A stretch of DNA of 64,000 nucleotides, from contig JAHDBC010000001.1 in assembly GCA_020630595.1 (NCBI GenBank), positions 200,189-264,188 on the forward strand, in the 5' to 3' direction. Each line of letters starts with the position of its first letter. Position 1 is the first letter of the stretch. Positions 9,283-18,185 of this stretch are shown here, piece by piece. The notes beneath the pieces are model-generated. The model had not been told where the DNA came from and did no database searches. It was given only the letters and a program-made list of their open reading frames with translations. Made by a program: the position numbers and the translations under genes. The DNA comes from Planktomarina sp. GTDB lineage: Bacteria > Pseudomonadota > Alphaproteobacteria > Rhodobacterales > Rhodobacteraceae.

Positions 9283-9356
9283 AACATTCCCCCCTTTTGT
9301 CTTTGCAGCGCTGCCCCTATATCACCAGCTTAGCGCGAAAAAGGGGAACTTATCCA

Positions 9357-10340
9357 ATGGCGTCCAAGGCTCAGGTTGAATGGGATGACAGCGTCCTGCC
9401 GTTTCAGCTGGATGTGTCAAACATCCGTGGACGGCTTGCGCGGCTTGATAGCGTGCTGAATTCTGTTCTGGAACAACACGACTACCCCACCGTGATCGAA
9501 GCGTTGGTTGCCGAAATGACCCTGCTGACCGCGCTGATCGGCCAAACGATCAAGCTGCGTTGGAAACTGTCATTGCAGGTGCGTGGCAATGGCCCCGCGC
9601 GGTTGATTGCGACAGACTATTACGGCCCAACCGAAGATGGTCAGCCCGCCCGTATCCGCGCCTACGCCAGTTTTGACAAGGAACGGCTGGATTTGGACGG
9701 CAACCCGTTCGATCAAATCGGAAGCGGCTATTTCGCGATTCTGATTGATCAGGGGGAAGGCATGACGCCTTATCAAGGGATCACCCCCATCGCGGGCCAG
9801 TCGCTGGCACAGTGTGCGGAAACCTATTTTGCGCAATCAGAACAAATCCCCACGCGGTTTTCGCTGTCCTTCGGGCAGTCGCAAACCCCGGGTGCGGATC
9901 TGGCCTGGCGTGCGGGTGGTCTGATGATCCAGCACATGCCAGAAGCATCGCCGCTGATGGCCAAAGACGGCGCATCGGGCGAAAACGGCTTGTTGCAACC
10001 GGCTGATGTGTTGGAAGGCGATGATCAGGACCATTGGAACCGCGTCAATATCCTGTTGGATACCGTCGAAGATATGGAACTGATCGGCCCATCTGTCACG
10101 CCGTCAGATTTGCTGGTGCGCCTGTTTCACGAAGAACAACCACGCGCCTTTGATGCACAAACTGTTCGATTTGGCTGCACCTGTTCGGCACAGCGGGTCA
10201 AAGACAGCCTGTCCATCTATTCGGCCAAAGACATCGCACACATGACAACAGATGACGGAAAGGTTGAGGCAGACTGCCAATTTTGCGGCGCGCACTACGA
10301 ACTGGACCCCGCAGATGTTGGCATGGATGCGCCTGCGTGA
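9357..10340 (+). CDS. hslO: Redox-regulated chaperone Hsp33
   Basis: Hsp33 is a cytosolic holdase activated by oxidation and unfolding. The 327-residue product has the N-terminal Hsp33 fold (ALIGQTIKLRWKLSLQVRGNG) and the C-terminal zinc/redox switch. That switch is CTC at about residues 268-270 and CQFC near residue 305, giving the CxC...CxxC pattern. The ATG at 9357 is selected because the preceding part of the longer frame overlaps the NUDIX gene on the other strand and is not Hsp33-like. The stop overlaps the next start by TGATG, so it heads a co-translated series with the NUDIX hydrolase and cca. Confidence 0.94.
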   Translation: MASKAQVEWDDSVLPFQLDVSNIRGRLARLDSVLNSVLEQHDYPTVIEALVAEMTLLTALIGQTIKLRWKLSLQVRGNGPARLIATDYYGPTEDGQPARIRAYASFDKERLDLDGNPFDQIGSGYFAILIDQGEGMTPYQGITPIAGQSLAQCAETYFAQSEQIPTRFSLSFGQSQTPGADLAWRAGGLMIQHMPEASPLMAKDGASGENGLLQPADVLEGDDQDHWNRVNILLDTVEDMELIGPSVTPSDLLVRLFHEEQPRAFDAQTVRFGCTCSAQRVKDSLSIYSAKDIAHMTTDDGKVEADCQFCGAHYELDPADVGMDAPA

Positions 10341-10945
10341 TGCGGACCATCACCCGTGATGACATCGTTTTAGCACTGACCATGACCGGTGATGGATCGT
10401 CGGATTTTGATCTGAATCCCGGCGGCCCATCGGTTGTGTCAAAAAAGGAAGCGGCCGTATTGGTGCCAATCGTGGGTGGGGCGCAGGGCCCAGAACTGGT
10501 TCTGACCAAACGGTCCAAGACGCTGAAGGCGCACCCGGGTCAGATTTCGTTCCCCGGTGGCCGTGTCGATGAAACTGACGCCGATATTCCATCCGCCGCC
10601 CTGCGCGAAGCATGGGAAGAAACGGGCCTTGATCCGAAAACCGTGACGGTCATGGGCACATTGCCCAGCCACAAAACGGTCACTGCGTTCAAAATGACCC
10701 CGGTCGTCGGCTGGATCGACCACCCATGGGATGCCGTTCCCAATCCCGGCGAAGTCGAAGAGGTGTTTTCGGTCCCCCTGTCACACGTGTTGGACATCCA
10801 CCGATACAGTGTTCAGTCCCGGTCATGGCTGGGGCAGGATCGCCACTATTTCACGGTTCCGTTTGGACCCTATTATATCTGGGGCGCAACCGCGCGGATT
10901 CTGTATGGATTTGCGGGGCGAATGGCACATGCAACTGCATCCTGA
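10340..10945 (+). CDS. NUDIX hydrolase, CoA pyrophosphatase-like
   Basis: A 201-residue hydrolase of the NudL/CoAse group, expected to split CoA or related nucleotides. The NUDIX box begins GGRVDETDAD and ends LREAWEETGLD (about residues 73-98). The preceding TLKAHPGQISFPGG and the following LPSHKTVTAFKMTPVVGW match the UPF0035-like extension seen in CoA pyrophosphatases. The start at 10340 overlaps the hslO stop (TGATG); an earlier start would lie inside hslO. Its 3' end overlaps cca by 17 bases, so hslO, this gene and cca are probably translated from one message. Confidence 0.85.
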   Translation: MRTITRDDIVLALTMTGDGSSDFDLNPGGPSVVSKKEAAVLVPIVGGAQGPELVLTKRSKTLKAHPGQISFPGGRVDETDADIPSAALREAWEETGLDPKTVTVMGTLPSHKTVTAFKMTPVVGWIDHPWDAVPNPGEVEEVFSVPLSHVLDIHRYSVQSRSWLGQDRHYFTVPFGPYYIWGATARILYGFAGRMAHATAS

Positions 10946-12083
10946 TTGGTTGAATACCCCCGCATTAGGGTCGATCTTTGCAGCATTCCATGGGGCGGGG
11001 TTCGACATTTTCGCCGTCGGCGGATGTGTGCGGAACACGGTGCTGAACGTGCCAATCACGGACATTGATCTGTCAACCAACGCGACCCCTGATCAAATGC
11101 TTGCGCTGGGCCAGGCCGCACGGATCAAGACCGTGCCAACAGGTGTGGATCACGGAACGATCACGTTTGTTGTTGATGGCGCTGCCTTTGAAGTGACGAC
11201 ATTTCGCAAAGATGTGGAAACAGACGGGCGTCGCGCTGTTGTCGCGTTTGCGGACCGACTGGAAGAAGATTCCCTGCGGCGTGATTTCACGATCAACGCC
11301 TTGTACCTGTCCCCAGACGGTGCGGTGCACGATCCGCAAAATGGATTGAACGACATCGATCCCGTCCGCCTCCGATTTATCGGCAACGCAGAAGACCGCA
11401 TTCGCGAAGATTACTTGCGAATATTGCGGTTCTTTCGGTTCTTCGCGGAATATGGTGACCCGGCGCAGGGGTTTGACGCAGATGGCTTGGCGGCATGTGC
11501 GTCAAACGCGGACGGTTTGGCGCAAATTTCGAAAGAACGCATCGGCGCGGAACTTTGGAAAATCATGGCGGCGCCGAACCCGTCCATGGCCGTGGCTGGG
11601 ATGGAACAAGCGGGTGTGCTGTTGCGTGTTTTGCCGGGGGCATCCGGTCACACATTGGCGATTTTGGTTCATCTTGAAGATGAAGCCCCTGATCCCGCGA
11701 CCCGGTTGGCGGCGCTGGGTGATTTTGATTGGAAAGATTTGCTGCGGCTGTCATCCGCACAGGCGGCCCGGGTTATGGCGGTCCGCGCCGCCGCCCTTTC
11801 AGATCATGGGCCAGCCGCCCTTGGGTATTTGGAAGGGGAAACAATGGCGTGGCAGGCGATGTTGTTGCGCGCTGCGCTTATGAAATCGCAAGTTCCAGAC
11901 GGGGCACGTGCAGCGGTTCAGTTCGGATCTCAGCAGGAATTTCCCCTATCCGCACAGGATCTGATGCCGCGCCTTTCCGGCCCGGAACTGGGGCGCGCGC
12001 TTCAGGATGCGAAAGATCATTGGATTGCCAGCCGATTTGCCCCGGGCAAGCCTGAACTGGTGGCGTGGCTGAAAACGCGCTGA
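10929..12083 (+). CDS. cca: CCA tRNA nucleotidyltransferase / poly(A) polymerase family
   Basis: The product adds or repairs the 3' CCA of tRNAs. The nucleotidyltransferase head contains FAVGGCVRN followed by the metal-binding DIDLST (residues 22-42), then RRDFTINALYLSPDG and the head-neck motif EDYLRILRFFRFF. At 384 residues it has the size of the alphaproteobacterial short class I enzymes that lack the HD domain. GGCVRN replaces the more common GGxVRD at the end of the loop. The ATG at 10929 lies within the end of the NUDIX gene; residues upstream in the longer frame are not conserved. PcnB-type poly(A) polymerase is the alternative, but the context and length favour Cca. Confidence 0.9.
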   Translation: MQLHPDWLNTPALGSIFAAFHGAGFDIFAVGGCVRNTVLNVPITDIDLSTNATPDQMLALGQAARIKTVPTGVDHGTITFVVDGAAFEVTTFRKDVETDGRRAVVAFADRLEEDSLRRDFTINALYLSPDGAVHDPQNGLNDIDPVRLRFIGNAEDRIREDYLRILRFFRFFAEYGDPAQGFDADGLAACASNADGLAQISKERIGAELWKIMAAPNPSMAVAGMEQAGVLLRVLPGASGHTLAILVHLEDEAPDPATRLAALGDFDWKDLLRLSSAQAARVMAVRAAALSDHGPAALGYLEGETMAWQAMLLRAALMKSQVPDGARAAVQFGSQQEFPLSAQDLMPRLSGPELGRALQDAKDHWIASRFAPGKPELVAWLKTR

Positions 12084-12125
12084 CCGTCTTTTCACGGGTT
12101 CCGAAATCAGTCATTCTGACCGGCT

Positions 12126-13967
12126 ATGTTTCGATTCTTTGAAAATCTGATTGACCCCTATCAATCCTATCCCGAAGATCCCCGCCCGCCGCGCCAATTG
12201 CGGGCGTTTCTGTGGTCATATCTGAAACCCTTCAAATCGATCTTTTGGATTGCGGGTCTGCTGTCGCTTGTGGTGGCGGCGATCGAAATCCTTTTGATTG
12301 CGTACATGGGGCGGCTTGTCACGCTGATGGAGGTGACGGACCGAAGCACGTTTTGGGCCGATCACGGTCTGGAATTGGGCGTCGTGGCCTTTGCCATCTT
12401 GTTCTTGCGCCCGATTTTGCAGGGTGTCGACACCATGATTATGAACAACACATTGATGCCAAACATTGGCACGCTTGTTCGTTACCGCGCGCACCGGCAC
12501 GTTCAGGGGCAATCCATTGGCTGGTTCGAACGCGATTTCGCAGGAAGAATTGCAAACCGCATCATGCAAACGCCCCCCGCCGCGGGTGAGGTCGTGTTTC
12601 AGATTTTTGATGCGTTGACGTTTTCGGTCGCTTACCTGGTGGGGGCTGCCATCCTGTTGGCCGATGCAGACGGCCGTCTGGTCTTGCCCTTGATCGCGTG
12701 GTCTGGCCTGTTCTTGGCGCTGGTGTATTGGACCGTGACACGGGTGGGTCCGGCATCCGAAACATCGTCAGACGCACGCAGCGCGGTGACGGGGCGGGTG
12801 GTCGATACTTATACGAACATCCATTCGGTCAAGCTGTTCGCCCATCACACCAAAGAAATCGACTATGTGACCGAATCCATCGAACATGCACGCACGACGT
12901 TTCAGCGTGAAATGCGCCTGTACACCCTGATGGACTGGGGTTTGGTTGCGCTGAACGGTTTGTTGGTGGTCGGGGTTGTTGGCTGGGCCATATACCTGTG
13001 GTCCGTGGATCAGGCCACACTGGGCATTGTTGCCGCCGCATCCGCGCTTGTGTTGCGGTTGAATGCCATGACCGGCTGGATCATGTGGGCGGCCACGTCG
13101 TTTTTTCGGGAACTGGGTGTGGTTGCTGAAGGGATGCGCACCATTGCTGACCCGATCACACTTCTGGATGCCCCCAATGCAACGCCGCTGAACCTTTCGA
13201 ACGGGCGCATCACCATTGATGGGCTGGTGCATCATTATGGGCGCGAAACTGGCGGCCTGAACAATCTGTCGCTTACGATCGAAGCGGGCCAAAAAGTGGG
13301 CATTGTGGGTCGCAGCGGCGCAGGGAAATCGACACTGATCAAGCTGCTTTTGCGGTTTTACGATCCCGAAGGGGGGCGGATCGAAATTGATGGGCAGGAT
13401 ATCACGACCGTCACACAGGAAAGCCTGCGCCGCCACATTGGCGTGGTCCAACAAGACAGTTCGCTTTTGCACCGATCTATTCGCGACAACATCCTGTTTG
13501 GCCGCCCGGACGCAACGACGCAACAAATGATCAGCGCCGCGCAAAAAGCCAAAGCCCACCCCTTTATTGCGGATCTTGCCGATGAAGAAGGCCGGTCGGG
13601 TTATGACGCGCAAGTTGGGGAACGTGGGGTCAAACTGTCGGGCGGTCAACGCCAGCGTATCAGTCTGGCGCGCGTGATCTTGAAGGATGCGCCCATTCTG
13701 GTGCTTGACGAAGCGACCGCCGCACTGGATAGCGAAGTCGAGGCTGAAATTCAAAACACGCTTTATGACGTGATGGCAGGAAAAACGGTCATCGCGATTG
13801 CGCATCGGTTGTCCACCATCGCGCATATGGATCGCATTATCGTGCTGGATGAAGGCGCAATCGTCGAAGACGGCACGCATTCAGAATTGCTTGCCCAAGG
13901 GGGTGTTTATGCCGGCTTTTGGGCCAGACAATCGGGCGGTTTTCTTGATACGGATGGCACGCCATGA
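12126..13967 (+). CDS. ABC transporter, fused permease and ATPase (exporter type)
   Basis: A 613-residue half-transporter of the MsbA/lipid-exporter class that should work as a homodimer in the inner membrane. Six membrane helices fill residues 35-330. The ATPase domain follows, with Walker A GRSGAGKST, the Q-loop region VVQQDSSLLHRSIRDN, the signature LSGGQRQR, Walker B ILVLDEAT and the H-loop AIAHRLSTI. The substrate is not evident; the length and single-protein form suggest a lipid, peptide or drug exporter. It lies 42 bases after cca and overlaps the following methyltransferase gene by ATGA. Confidence 0.9.
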   Translation: MFRFFENLIDPYQSYPEDPRPPRQLRAFLWSYLKPFKSIFWIAGLLSLVVAAIEILLIAYMGRLVTLMEVTDRSTFWADHGLELGVVAFAILFLRPILQGVDTMIMNNTLMPNIGTLVRYRAHRHVQGQSIGWFERDFAGRIANRIMQTPPAAGEVVFQIFDALTFSVAYLVGAAILLADADGRLVLPLIAWSGLFLALVYWTVTRVGPASETSSDARSAVTGRVVDTYTNIHSVKLFAHHTKEIDYVTESIEHARTTFQREMRLYTLMDWGLVALNGLLVVGVVGWAIYLWSVDQATLGIVAAASALVLRLNAMTGWIMWAATSFFRELGVVAEGMRTIADPITLLDAPNATPLNLSNGRITIDGLVHHYGRETGGLNNLSLTIEAGQKVGIVGRSGAGKSTLIKLLLRFYDPEGGRIEIDGQDITTVTQESLRRHIGVVQQDSSLLHRSIRDNILFGRPDATTQQMISAAQKAKAHPFIADLADEEGRSGYDAQVGERGVKLSGGQRQRISLARVILKDAPILVLDEATAALDSEVEAEIQNTLYDVMAGKTVIAIAHRLSTIAHMDRIIVLDEGAIVEDGTHSELLAQGGVYAGFWARQSGGFLDTDGTP

Positions 13968-15172
13968 CCGTGACGATTGAACGGCTGGGCCATGCCGGCG
14001 ACGGGATTGCAGACGGGCCCATTTTTGTGCCGCGCACGCTTCCGGGCGAAGTGGTTAATGGTGATGTGATCGGTGGCCGGATGGATGCACCCCGCATTGT
14101 CACCCCATCAGCCGACCGGATTCGCCCAAAATGCCCCGCATACCAACGCTGTGGCGGTTGCGCGCTGCATCATGCGGCCCCTGACTTTGTTCAGAACTGG
14201 AAGGGCGCAGTTGTCCGGCAGGCCTTATCGGCACATGGGGTCAAAGCCCCGATCAGGCAATTCCACAGTTCACCCCCCAACAGCAGGCGGCGGGCAAAGC
14301 TGACGGGGCGGCGCACAAAAAAAGGCGCAACTGTTGGTTTTTTCGCACCGCGGTCTGATGTGCTGCATGATATTTCCGGATGTCTGACGCTAAGCCCGGC
14401 CATCACCGAAAAAATTCCAGCGCTGCAGGCCTTTACGTCCGATTTTGGATCGCGCCGTGGGGTGTTGCAGTTCTGGGTGTTGGAAACTGCTGCGGGCCTG
14501 GATGTCGCGGTGGATGGGCTGGACGCTGATCCAGGCCAGTTCGAAGCCTTCGCACACTGGGCGCAAACCCACCAAATCGCACGCCTGACAATTCAAGATG
14601 AAACGGTCGTAACGCTGCAAATGCCATCGCTGCGATTTGGGAACGTAATCGTTGCGCCCCCGCCACGCGGCTTTACGCAGGCGACCGCACAAGCGGAACT
14701 TTTCTTGCAAAATGCTGTCCGTGATGCCGTGGGGCCAAGCACACAGATTTTGGATCTTTTTGCCGGTCTGGGAACGCTGGGGCTGCCATTGGCCACGCAG
14801 GCGGCGGTGCATGCAGTCGAAGGTGATGCCGGTCTTTTGTCGGCGATCGATACCGGAATGCGCCATGCAACGGGGGTAAAGCCCGTCCGCACGGAAAAGC
14901 GTGATTTGTTCAAGTCGCCGATCCCCGCCAATGAAATGGCGGATTACGATGCGGTGATCGTGGACCCCCCACGGGCGGGCGCATCTGCACAGGTCGCACA
15001 AATTGCACAATCACAGGTGCCTGTTGTCGCGATGGTGTCTTGCAACCCGATCACGTTTGCGGCTGACGCGGCGGTTTTGTGTTCGGCGGGATTTGAATTG
15101 GATTGGATAGATGTGGTTGACCAGTTCCGTTGGTCAACGCATATCGAAGTCGCCGCGAAGTTCAGTCGCTAG
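13964..15172 (+). CDS. TrmA/RlmD-family RNA (uracil-5-)-methyltransferase
   Basis: A 402-residue SAM-dependent enzyme that methylates C5 of uridine in rRNA or tRNA. An N-terminal OB-like region precedes the iron-sulfur ligands CPAYQRCGGC (residues 47-56). The Rossmann part has LDLFAGLGTLGLPL for SAM binding and VDPPRAGA. The nucleophile is the Cys of MVSCNP, and a terminal Glu in THIEVAAKF matches the catalytic base. All catalytic positions look intact. 23S rRNA is the usual target of this class in alphaproteobacteria, but the exact nucleotide cannot be stated. The stop is seven bases before the ion channel start. Confidence 0.9.
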   Translation: MTVTIERLGHAGDGIADGPIFVPRTLPGEVVNGDVIGGRMDAPRIVTPSADRIRPKCPAYQRCGGCALHHAAPDFVQNWKGAVVRQALSAHGVKAPIRQFHSSPPNSRRRAKLTGRRTKKGATVGFFAPRSDVLHDISGCLTLSPAITEKIPALQAFTSDFGSRRGVLQFWVLETAAGLDVAVDGLDADPGQFEAFAHWAQTHQIARLTIQDETVVTLQMPSLRFGNVIVAPPPRGFTQATAQAELFLQNAVRDAVGPSTQILDLFAGLGTLGLPLATQAAVHAVEGDAGLLSAIDTGMRHATGVKPVRTEKRDLFKSPIPANEMADYDAVIVDPPRAGASAQVAQIAQSQVPVVAMVSCNPITFAADAAVLCSAGFELDWIDVVDQFRWSTHIEVAAKFSR

Positions 15173-15179
15173 GACGCCC

Positions 15180-15941
15180 ATGACACAGCTCAAAACCTTT
15201 CTGGAATCCCCGATTTGCCGAAATGCGATTGTTGGGGTGATCATCTTCAACGCCATTTTGCTGGGCCTTGAAACATCTGAAACGATCATGGATCGCGCGG
15301 GTGGGCTGATCCTGACGTTGGATCGATTGTGCCTTGCCATCTTTGTTGTCGAACTTTTGGCAAAACTGATCGCCTATCGTGCCGGGTTTTTCCGAAATGG
15401 CTGGAATGTCTTTGATTTCGTGATCGTGGGGATCGCGTTGGTTCCTGCGGGTCAGGGGCTGTCTGTGTTGCGGGCCCTGCGCATTCTTCGTGTTCTGCGC
15501 GTGATTTCCGTGTCCGCCAATCTGCGCCGCGTGGTCGAAGGCTTCGTGACAGCCTTGCCCGGGATGGGGTCCGTGTTTTTGTTGATGGGGATCATCTTTT
15601 ATATCGGGGCCGTTATGGCGACCAAACTGTTCGGGGACGCGTTCCCAGAATGGTTCGGCACATTGGGCCTATCAGCCTACACACTGTTTCAGATCATGAC
15701 GCTGGAAAGTTGGTCTATGGGGATTGTTAGACCGGTGATGGAAACGTTCCCCTATGCGTGGTTGTTCTTTGTGCCATTTATCATGGTCACCACATTTGCG
15801 GTGGTGAACCTGTTGGTGGGTTTGATTGTGAATTCCATGCAGGATGCCCATGCACAGGAAAGCAATGCAGCCACAGATGCCTATCGGGACGAGGTTCTGG
15901 AACGATTGCGGCAGATAGAAGCCCAACTCAATAAAAAGTGA
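15180..15941 (+). CDS. Bacterial voltage-gated sodium channel (NavBac family)
   Basis: A 253-residue, six-helix channel subunit that would form a tetramer in the inner membrane. S1-S3 lie at about residues 14-32, 46-70 and 74-91. S4 (94-120) carries arginines 98, 101, 104 and 107 at every third position, the voltage sensor. The pore has TLESWSM at 174-180, the selectivity-filter sequence of characterised sodium-selective members such as NavAb and NavMs. S6 (195-220) ends in a short charged C-terminal helix, probably the tetramer coiled coil. The ATG at 15180 is used; a longer frame overlaps the methyltransferase gene. Sodium selectivity and a link to pH or motility are inferred from the family. 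Confidence 0.93.
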   Translation: MTQLKTFLESPICRNAIVGVIIFNAILLGLETSETIMDRAGGLILTLDRLCLAIFVVELLAKLIAYRAGFFRNGWNVFDFVIVGIALVPAGQGLSVLRALRILRVLRVISVSANLRRVVEGFVTALPGMGSVFLLMGIIFYIGAVMATKLFGDAFPEWFGTLGLSAYTLFQIMTLESWSMGIVRPVMETFPYAWLFFVPFIMVTTFAVVNLLVGLIVNSMQDAHAQESNAATDAYRDEVLERLRQIEAQLNKK

Positions 15942-15996
15942 TCGTCACGGGCCCTGTTTTTCTGGCATAGCCAAAGAAAAAGCAGAGCACAGGCAA

Positions 15997-16488
15997 ATGA
16001 CATTTATCAGAACACTGGCCATCCTTGGCTTGATGGCGCTTTTGGCGGCGTGTTCGTCAAAGTTCAAATCCTATGACGGCCCACGGGTAACGGCGATTAC
16101 CGTTCACAAGGAAGCACGTGTGATGACGTTGTTTCACAACAACGAACCGCTGCGCAGTTTCCGGTTTGAACTCGGGTTTGATCCAACGGGTCACAAAGCC
16201 GTCAGCGGTGATGGGCGCACGCCGGAAGGCACTTATTTCATCGACCGCAAAAACCCCAACAGCATGTTTCACTTATCGATTGGAATTTCATACCCCAACG
16301 CTGCAGATATCGCCCATGCACGGGCGCTGGGCAAAAGCCCGGGGGGCGACATTTTCATTCACGGCACGCCAAAACTAAACTTGGGTCAGTCCGATTGGAC
16401 GTGGGGCTGCATCGCGGTCACGAACGACGAAATGGAAGATATTTATGCCATGGTAGACGTGGGAACGCCGATCTTCATCTATCCCTGA
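15997..16488 (+). CDS. L,D-transpeptidase lipoprotein (YkuD family)
   Basis: A 163-residue lipoprotein: the signal peptide ends in the lipobox LLAAC, with Cys19 as the likely lipidated residue. The YkuD domain follows, with the catalytic pair His in IHGTPK and Cys in GCIAV near residue 138, in the order HGT...WTWGC usual for L,D-transpeptidases. It would cross-link peptidoglycan stems or attach proteins to them in the periplasm. The domain is close to the minimum size. It follows the sodium channel by 55 bases and overlaps the convergent CAP-domain gene by ten bases. A second, unrelated-looking YkuD gene lies less than 1 kb away. Confidence 0.88.
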   Translation: MTFIRTLAILGLMALLAACSSKFKSYDGPRVTAITVHKEARVMTLFHNNEPLRSFRFELGFDPTGHKAVSGDGRTPEGTYFIDRKNPNSMFHLSIGISYPNAADIAHARALGKSPGGDIFIHGTPKLNLGQSDWTWGCIAVTNDEMEDIYAMVDVGTPIFIYP

Positions 16489-17015
16489 AGATCAGCTTCA
16501 AGTGTGGATCGTGATCCGGTGATCAGGGTCCACCAAATCTTTCCGTTTTGTTCCTGAAACCACGCAAATCCCAAATCCTGTGCCTGTGGGTTCAAGATCA
16601 CACGTCGTGTGTTTGGATCTTCCATCCACGCGGCAAGTGTTTCCAATTCGGATTCATACGTTTCGGAAATGTTTTCGCCGATCAATACACCGGTGTAGCC
16701 AACCCGGCGGATCCGGTCGATTGGTGATGATCCATCAGACCCAAAATGCCAGGGCCGGTTTTGAATTGCCATGTCGCGCGAATGGGTCGCCGCAGCGGCG
16801 TTGAGTTGGGAATTGAGTTGCACAGGTGCCACACCTGACACGCGGCGCAGGCTGTTCATTCCATCCAGAAGGCTGAATTGAACCCGTGATGTATCACCCG
16901 CCCCAATCCGGTAAAGCCGCGCAAGGGGTTCGCCATTCGGCCCAACCGCAACCCCACCACCGGAACATGCCGTCAAAAAAGCCAGAAAACCAAGAACAAA
17001 AATAGAACGCTTCAC
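16479..17015 (-). CDS. CAP/SCP-domain lipoprotein
   Basis: A 178-residue envelope protein. After the GTG start (supported by GGGAGG five bases upstream) comes a signal peptide with the lipobox LTAC (Cys about 16). The body is a cysteine-rich-secretory-protein/PR-1 type CAP domain, with LNAAAATHSRDMA, PWHFGSDG, IGENI and NPQAQDLGFAWF in the usual order. Bacterial CAP proteins are extracytoplasmic and often of unknown activity. It is divergent from the Tat-exported L,D-transpeptidase and convergent with the lipoprotein L,D-transpeptidase, so it sits between two cell-wall enzymes; a shared wall role is only suggested by this. Confidence 0.86.
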   Translation of the reverse strand: MKRSIFVLGFLAFLTACSGGGVAVGPNGEPLARLYRIGAGDTSRVQFSLLDGMNSLRRVSGVAPVQLNSQLNAAAATHSRDMAIQNRPWHFGSDGSSPIDRIRRVGYTGVLIGENISETYESELETLAAWMEDPNTRRVILNPQAQDLGFAWFQEQNGKIWWTLITGSRSTLEADLQG

Positions 17016-17165
17016 GGCGACCTCCCAACTTGTACATTCCGCATAACTGTTTCGCTGTGTTGATTCAAACCCAGATGATCCCATATCGGCGGAATGACGA
17101 CAGTTTGATTTGCACTTTTGGGTGAACACGCGATACCCAATTCAAAACAAAAGGTGAGGCCCAGT

Positions 17166-17762
17166 ATGGCAAAACGCAATGAACTTCCCCGCAGAACTTT
17201 TCTGACTGGCGCGGCAACGTTGATGGGAACAGCAGCGGTCGCCCAATCCACTGATTTTCAGGAATCCGTGGAAATTGAATCTGACATCAGCCAGACCACA
17301 CAGCGAAATGTTTCTGCGTTTCGAACCCTGAACTGGCGCCCATACTTTGACAATTTGAACAACGGTGCGATCCTTGTCGATCTGACGTCCCGTGCGCTTC
17401 ATTACTGGAGCGAGGATGAATCGATTTACAAGCTGTATCCGACATCTGTGCCGCTGACCGAAGATTTGACACGCCGCGGCCGGACCCGCGTCACCCGCAA
17501 AGTCGAAGGACCCAGCTGGCGCCCGACACCCGCAATGCGCAAACGCAACCCGGAATGGCCAGAATTCGTTGGGCCAGGTCCAGACAACCCGCTGGGCACC
17601 CATGCGCTGTATCTTTCGTGGACATATTATCGCATCCACGGCACCCACGACACCCGCAAGATTGGCCGCCGTTCGTCCAATGGATGCATCGGTTTGTACA
17701 ATGAACAAATCGCGGAACTTTTCGAATTGTCGAAAGTTGGTACACAAGTGTTGCTTATTTGA
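17166..17762 (+). CDS. Tat-exported L,D-transpeptidase (YkuD/ErfK family)
   Basis: A 198-residue periplasmic enzyme. The N-terminus has a twin-arginine motif (PRRTFLTGAATLMG) at residues 8-22 and a cleavage region near AVAQ. The YkuD domain spans about residues 55-198, with the catalytic His in YRIHGTHD and Cys in SSNGCIGLYN (about residue 174). The ATG at 17166 is preceded by AGGTGAGG; an upstream in-frame start would disrupt the signal peptide. It would cross-link peptidoglycan; with a folded domain exported by Tat this is one of the typical alphaproteobacterial forms. It shares a divergent promoter region with the CAP-domain gene. Confidence 0.9.
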   Translation: MAKRNELPRRTFLTGAATLMGTAAVAQSTDFQESVEIESDISQTTQRNVSAFRTLNWRPYFDNLNNGAILVDLTSRALHYWSEDESIYKLYPTSVPLTEDLTRRGRTRVTRKVEGPSWRPTPAMRKRNPEWPEFVGPGPDNPLGTHALYLSWTYYRIHGTHDTRKIGRRSSNGCIGLYNEQIAELFELSKVGTQVLLI

Positions 17763-17901
17763 CGCCCAAATGATGGCAAGATTTGGAAAAGATATCAGTT
17801 CTGTTTGATTTCTTTACCAAGAAACGCTTAATGGGCGCGCGAGGTAACACTTGGGGACCCATTCACGCACCCGCGTGCTGGGCCGATTATCGGAGGATAC
17901 T

Positions 17902-18093
17902 ATGAAAAAAATCGCAATCGCCGCCGCACTGACACTGGCCGCAACAACTGCATTCGCTGGCGGCATGTCCGAACCAGTTATGGCACCTGAAGTTGTCGCA
18001 GAAGTTGTTGAAACAGCAACAACTGGCTCTTCCAGCTCTACACTGACAATCGCAGCCCTGTTGGTTGCTCTGCTGGCGCTGGGCGGTTCCTAA
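17902..18093 (+). CDS. Small exported protein of unknown function (63 residues)
   Basis: A short protein with a clear signal peptide (residues 1-20, cleavage around AFA-GG), a low-complexity Glu/Val/Thr-rich middle, an STTGSSSS-like hinge and a hydrophobic C-terminal segment (about residues 45-62). If the signal is cleaved the tail could span the inner membrane. GGAGGA lies six bases upstream of the ATG, and a strong terminator follows at once, so this looks like a monocistronic, well-expressed gene. Similar small proteins with an AFAGG signal end and a glycine/serine-rich tail occur across roseobacters. I know of no function. Confidence 0.72.
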   Translation: MKKIAIAAALTLAATTAFAGGMSEPVMAPEVVAEVVETATTGSSSSTLTIAALLVALLALGGS

Positions 18094-18115
18094 TCCCCCC
18101 GCAACGCAGTTTTTT

Positions 18116-18146
18116 AAAGGGCGACGCTTCTTGCGTCGCCTTTTTC
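18116..18146 (+). terminator. Intrinsic terminator after the 63-residue protein gene
   Basis: AAAGGGCGACGC pairs with GCGTCGCC plus TTT around the loop TTCTT, and the right arm runs into a TTTTT tract. The stem is seven to eleven pairs long, and the site lies 23 bases after the stop codon. Confidence 0.85.
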
Positions 18147-18185
18147 ATTTTCGGGATTTGATTATTGCCGCATCCGGGCGGCAGG

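Noticed and set aside
12768-13880. Long open frame antisense to the ABC exporter gene
   Set aside because: Opposite to conserved Walker motifs; composition is typical of a shadow frame.
15950-15970. GGGCCC with a following T run after the sodium channel gene as terminator
   Set aside because: The palindrome leaves no loop and there is no stable stem.
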